Source of the DNA: Adiantum capillus-veneris
Lineage: Eukaryota; Streptophyta; Polypodiopsida; Polypodiales; Pteridaceae
Reading direction: 5' to 3'
Assembly (NCBI GenBank): GCA_014529385.2
Contig: CM043964.1
Coordinates: 2,088,997 to 2,146,996, forward strand
Length of the DNA stretch: 58,000 nucleotides
Shown: positions 56,474 to 58,000 of the stretch, in pieces
How the letters are laid out: every line of letters starts with the position of its first letter
Position numbering within the stretch: position 1 is the first letter of the stretch
Notes under the pieces: model-generated
Told to the model about the DNA's origin: nothing
The model's database searches: none
What the model saw: the letters and a program-made list of their open reading frames with translations, nothing else
Position numbers and translations under genes: made by a program

Positions 56474-57542
56474 TGTAAGCTGCAGCGGAATGAATGTTGA
56501 ACTTTGCTCAAGGTTCCTTTTTACTTACGGAAGGGAGAGCCTTCCGTTCTTAATGAGAGAGTGCAATGGACACTGTGAGTGAAAGTGCATGAGATTGAGA
56601 GATAGAGAGAGAAGAGAATACGACACCAGAGACGTAAAACCATCCTCCGAAGGCCCCACTCTCGATGGCGAGAGTGGTCTACTATTGATTGCACAATTTG
56701 GTACAAGTGTATGTAGAAGCTATCTGATGCAAGTCTAATGGCTGAAAACTGAATGCTTGATGAATCTACAAGGGTTCGAAGTTGTCGGGCTGATCTGCTA
56801 CTGTTTGGCTTGCTACGTGGTCGCTAAAAACGTTGCTTGCTTTGCTGTCCAAAAACGCTAAGAATGCTGAAATATGCTGATGCAAAAACGCAATCATTAG
56901 GTCCTTTAAATGCTGCTGAAAACTGCTGTGGGGCTGCGGTCCAAGAATGCTATGAGTGGCTGAACTTGGCTGCTTCAAAATGCTGGAAAACGTTGGTTAG
57001 ATGCTGTTGAAAAACGTTGAATGCAGAGGCTATATCCTTGCTGAATCTGCTGATTAGAAGCGTTGCCTGAGATCGCCAGATAGGCTGGAAAAACGCTGAT
57101 GAAGCTAGGGAGAAAACACCAACCAAGTGTGGGGGTCTTGCTGAGAGAGAGAGGGAACCTGTTGCGCTTTGGCTTGTGTTCTCCTTGCTCTTCTGCCAAA
57201 TGATGCTAGCCTAGGTTTGCTTATATATTATCTTACCCAAATTCCCCTACTCAGTTCCCAACAAAAGTCACTTAAAATAATAAGTGAAAAATGTTAAAAA
57301 TAGGGAAAATAGGTTTAATGCATTGGAAAATGCTCCTGATGGATTCTGTTGGTAATGCTAATGATCATGCTGTGTGCAACCAGAGGATATGCATCTACTC
57401 TAAGTGCCTAGGCATGCACGGTCTGCAAACAGACTCACAAAAGTACCAGAACACTTCCTAAGCTAGACTGAATGGACTGATTGAACCCTTGTCATGCTGT
57501 AGCTTGTCCACGGACACATAGGGTTGGATGTGTCACGTGACA
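56474..57542 (-). repeat. G2 5' LTR
   Basis: The PBS side (TGTAAGCTGC on the plus strand) is clear. The other side is inferred from the TGTCACGTGACA palindrome at 57531-57542, which resembles TGTCACG starts of Ty3 LTRs. Repeated AAAACGCTGA/AATGCTG phrases lie between 56825 and 57105. Confidence 0.55.
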
Positions 57543-58000
57543 CATTCTCCTTTGCCGCATCCTCGAGCTTACCCAAACGTTCTTTTTAAGTGCAGCATTC
57601 TCCAAAACAAGGCTTGGATCTGAGCCTCTAGGGCCGTGATCCTCGCGTCCTGGCGAACGAAAGGATCCTTCCTGGGTGCAGCTATCACAGGAAGAAAACT
57701 CTTGCGCGTGATGGGGGTCCGCGTGTTGAAGGAAGACATGACTCGAGTGGGCCTTGGCTGTAAAAAACCCTTGAAGCTTGGCTGTGTGCAAACCTGTGGG
57801 ACATTGTCCTTGCGGCTTTTCAAATCAAAGAAGCTCTCTGTGCAAACCTGTGGGACACTGTGACAATGACTTTCAACTTGAAATCAAGAAGGGCGTTAAT
57901 GGCGAGAGGGGCTTAACGAATTTCAACCAGCTTATGCCCACTTGCTCTGCACAAACGCAAACTTGGGCTCATCAGCAGGTCGCGGGTCCTGTGAAGGGCT
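57543..58000. other. Window end, probably older transposon sequence
   Basis: A minus-strand frame (57823-57569) has RQDARITALEAQIQAL, a coiled-coil-like phrase found near gag starts, but no domain can be named. TGTGTGCAAACCTGTGGGAC is nearly repeated at 57782 and 57837. Confidence 0.4.

Larger units (their letters stand above)
54602..57542 (-). mobile_element. Ty3/gypsy element G2, 5' part only
   Basis: 5' LTR (about 57542-56474), PBS (56461-56472), leader and gag on the minus strand, cut after the gag knuckle by C2. Protease and pol are not in the window. Confidence 0.75.

Overview
The window looks like nuclear DNA of a land plant with a large, transposon-rich genome. Spliced plant-type genes, plant Ty1/copia and Ty3/gypsy polyproteins, initiator-Met-tRNA primer sites (TGGTATCAGAGC) and long CT/GA and GT microsatellites all point that way. 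A fern or another non-angiosperm, for example something like Ceratopteris, would fit, but the species cannot be proven from this sequence.

Layout. 1-20977 is one Ty3/gypsy element (called G1 here, plus strand, 5' end outside the window). It is split by two later insertions: a copia element C1 (4137-9683, 192-bp LTRs, TSD TGAAA) inside its gag-pol frame, and a very young non-autonomous copia-like element N1 (15320-19076, minus strand, 189-bp LTRs with one mismatch, TSD AATAA) in its 3' region. 22294-28030 is a gag-protease-only LTR element (T1, 1.15-kb LTRs) inserted in a diverged tandem repeat. 28.0-34.8 kb is mostly non-coding, with a decayed PRP22/DHX8 helicase fragment (about 30.5-31.5 kb) and a LINE-like 3' tail.

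The one convincing host gene is a four-exon, four-KH-domain RNA-binding protein on the minus strand (34784-36653). A fragment of a CCCH/RRM-type zinc-finger gene lies upstream of it (38194-38586). 39-45 kb is dominated by microsatellites and diverged repeats.

43.4-57.5 kb is a second nest: a plus-strand LTR element with an SR-rich gag (D1), cut by a minus-strand internally deleted copy of the G1 family (G1b, 46548-51690). G1b is fused head-on to the integrase of another copia element (C2, 51691-54601), which itself sits in a further gypsy element (G2, 54602-57542).

No intact autonomous element is visible. The most unusual signals are structural. In C1 and N1 an inverted repeat closes around the polypurine tract and the U3 start, with different but compensating arm sequences. 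A hairpin-forming leader motif is shared by C1, N1 and T1, and a longer leader block is shared by C1 and T1. The G1 family carries two protease-like domains flanking pol and a W-[VI]-P-K repeat tail protein.
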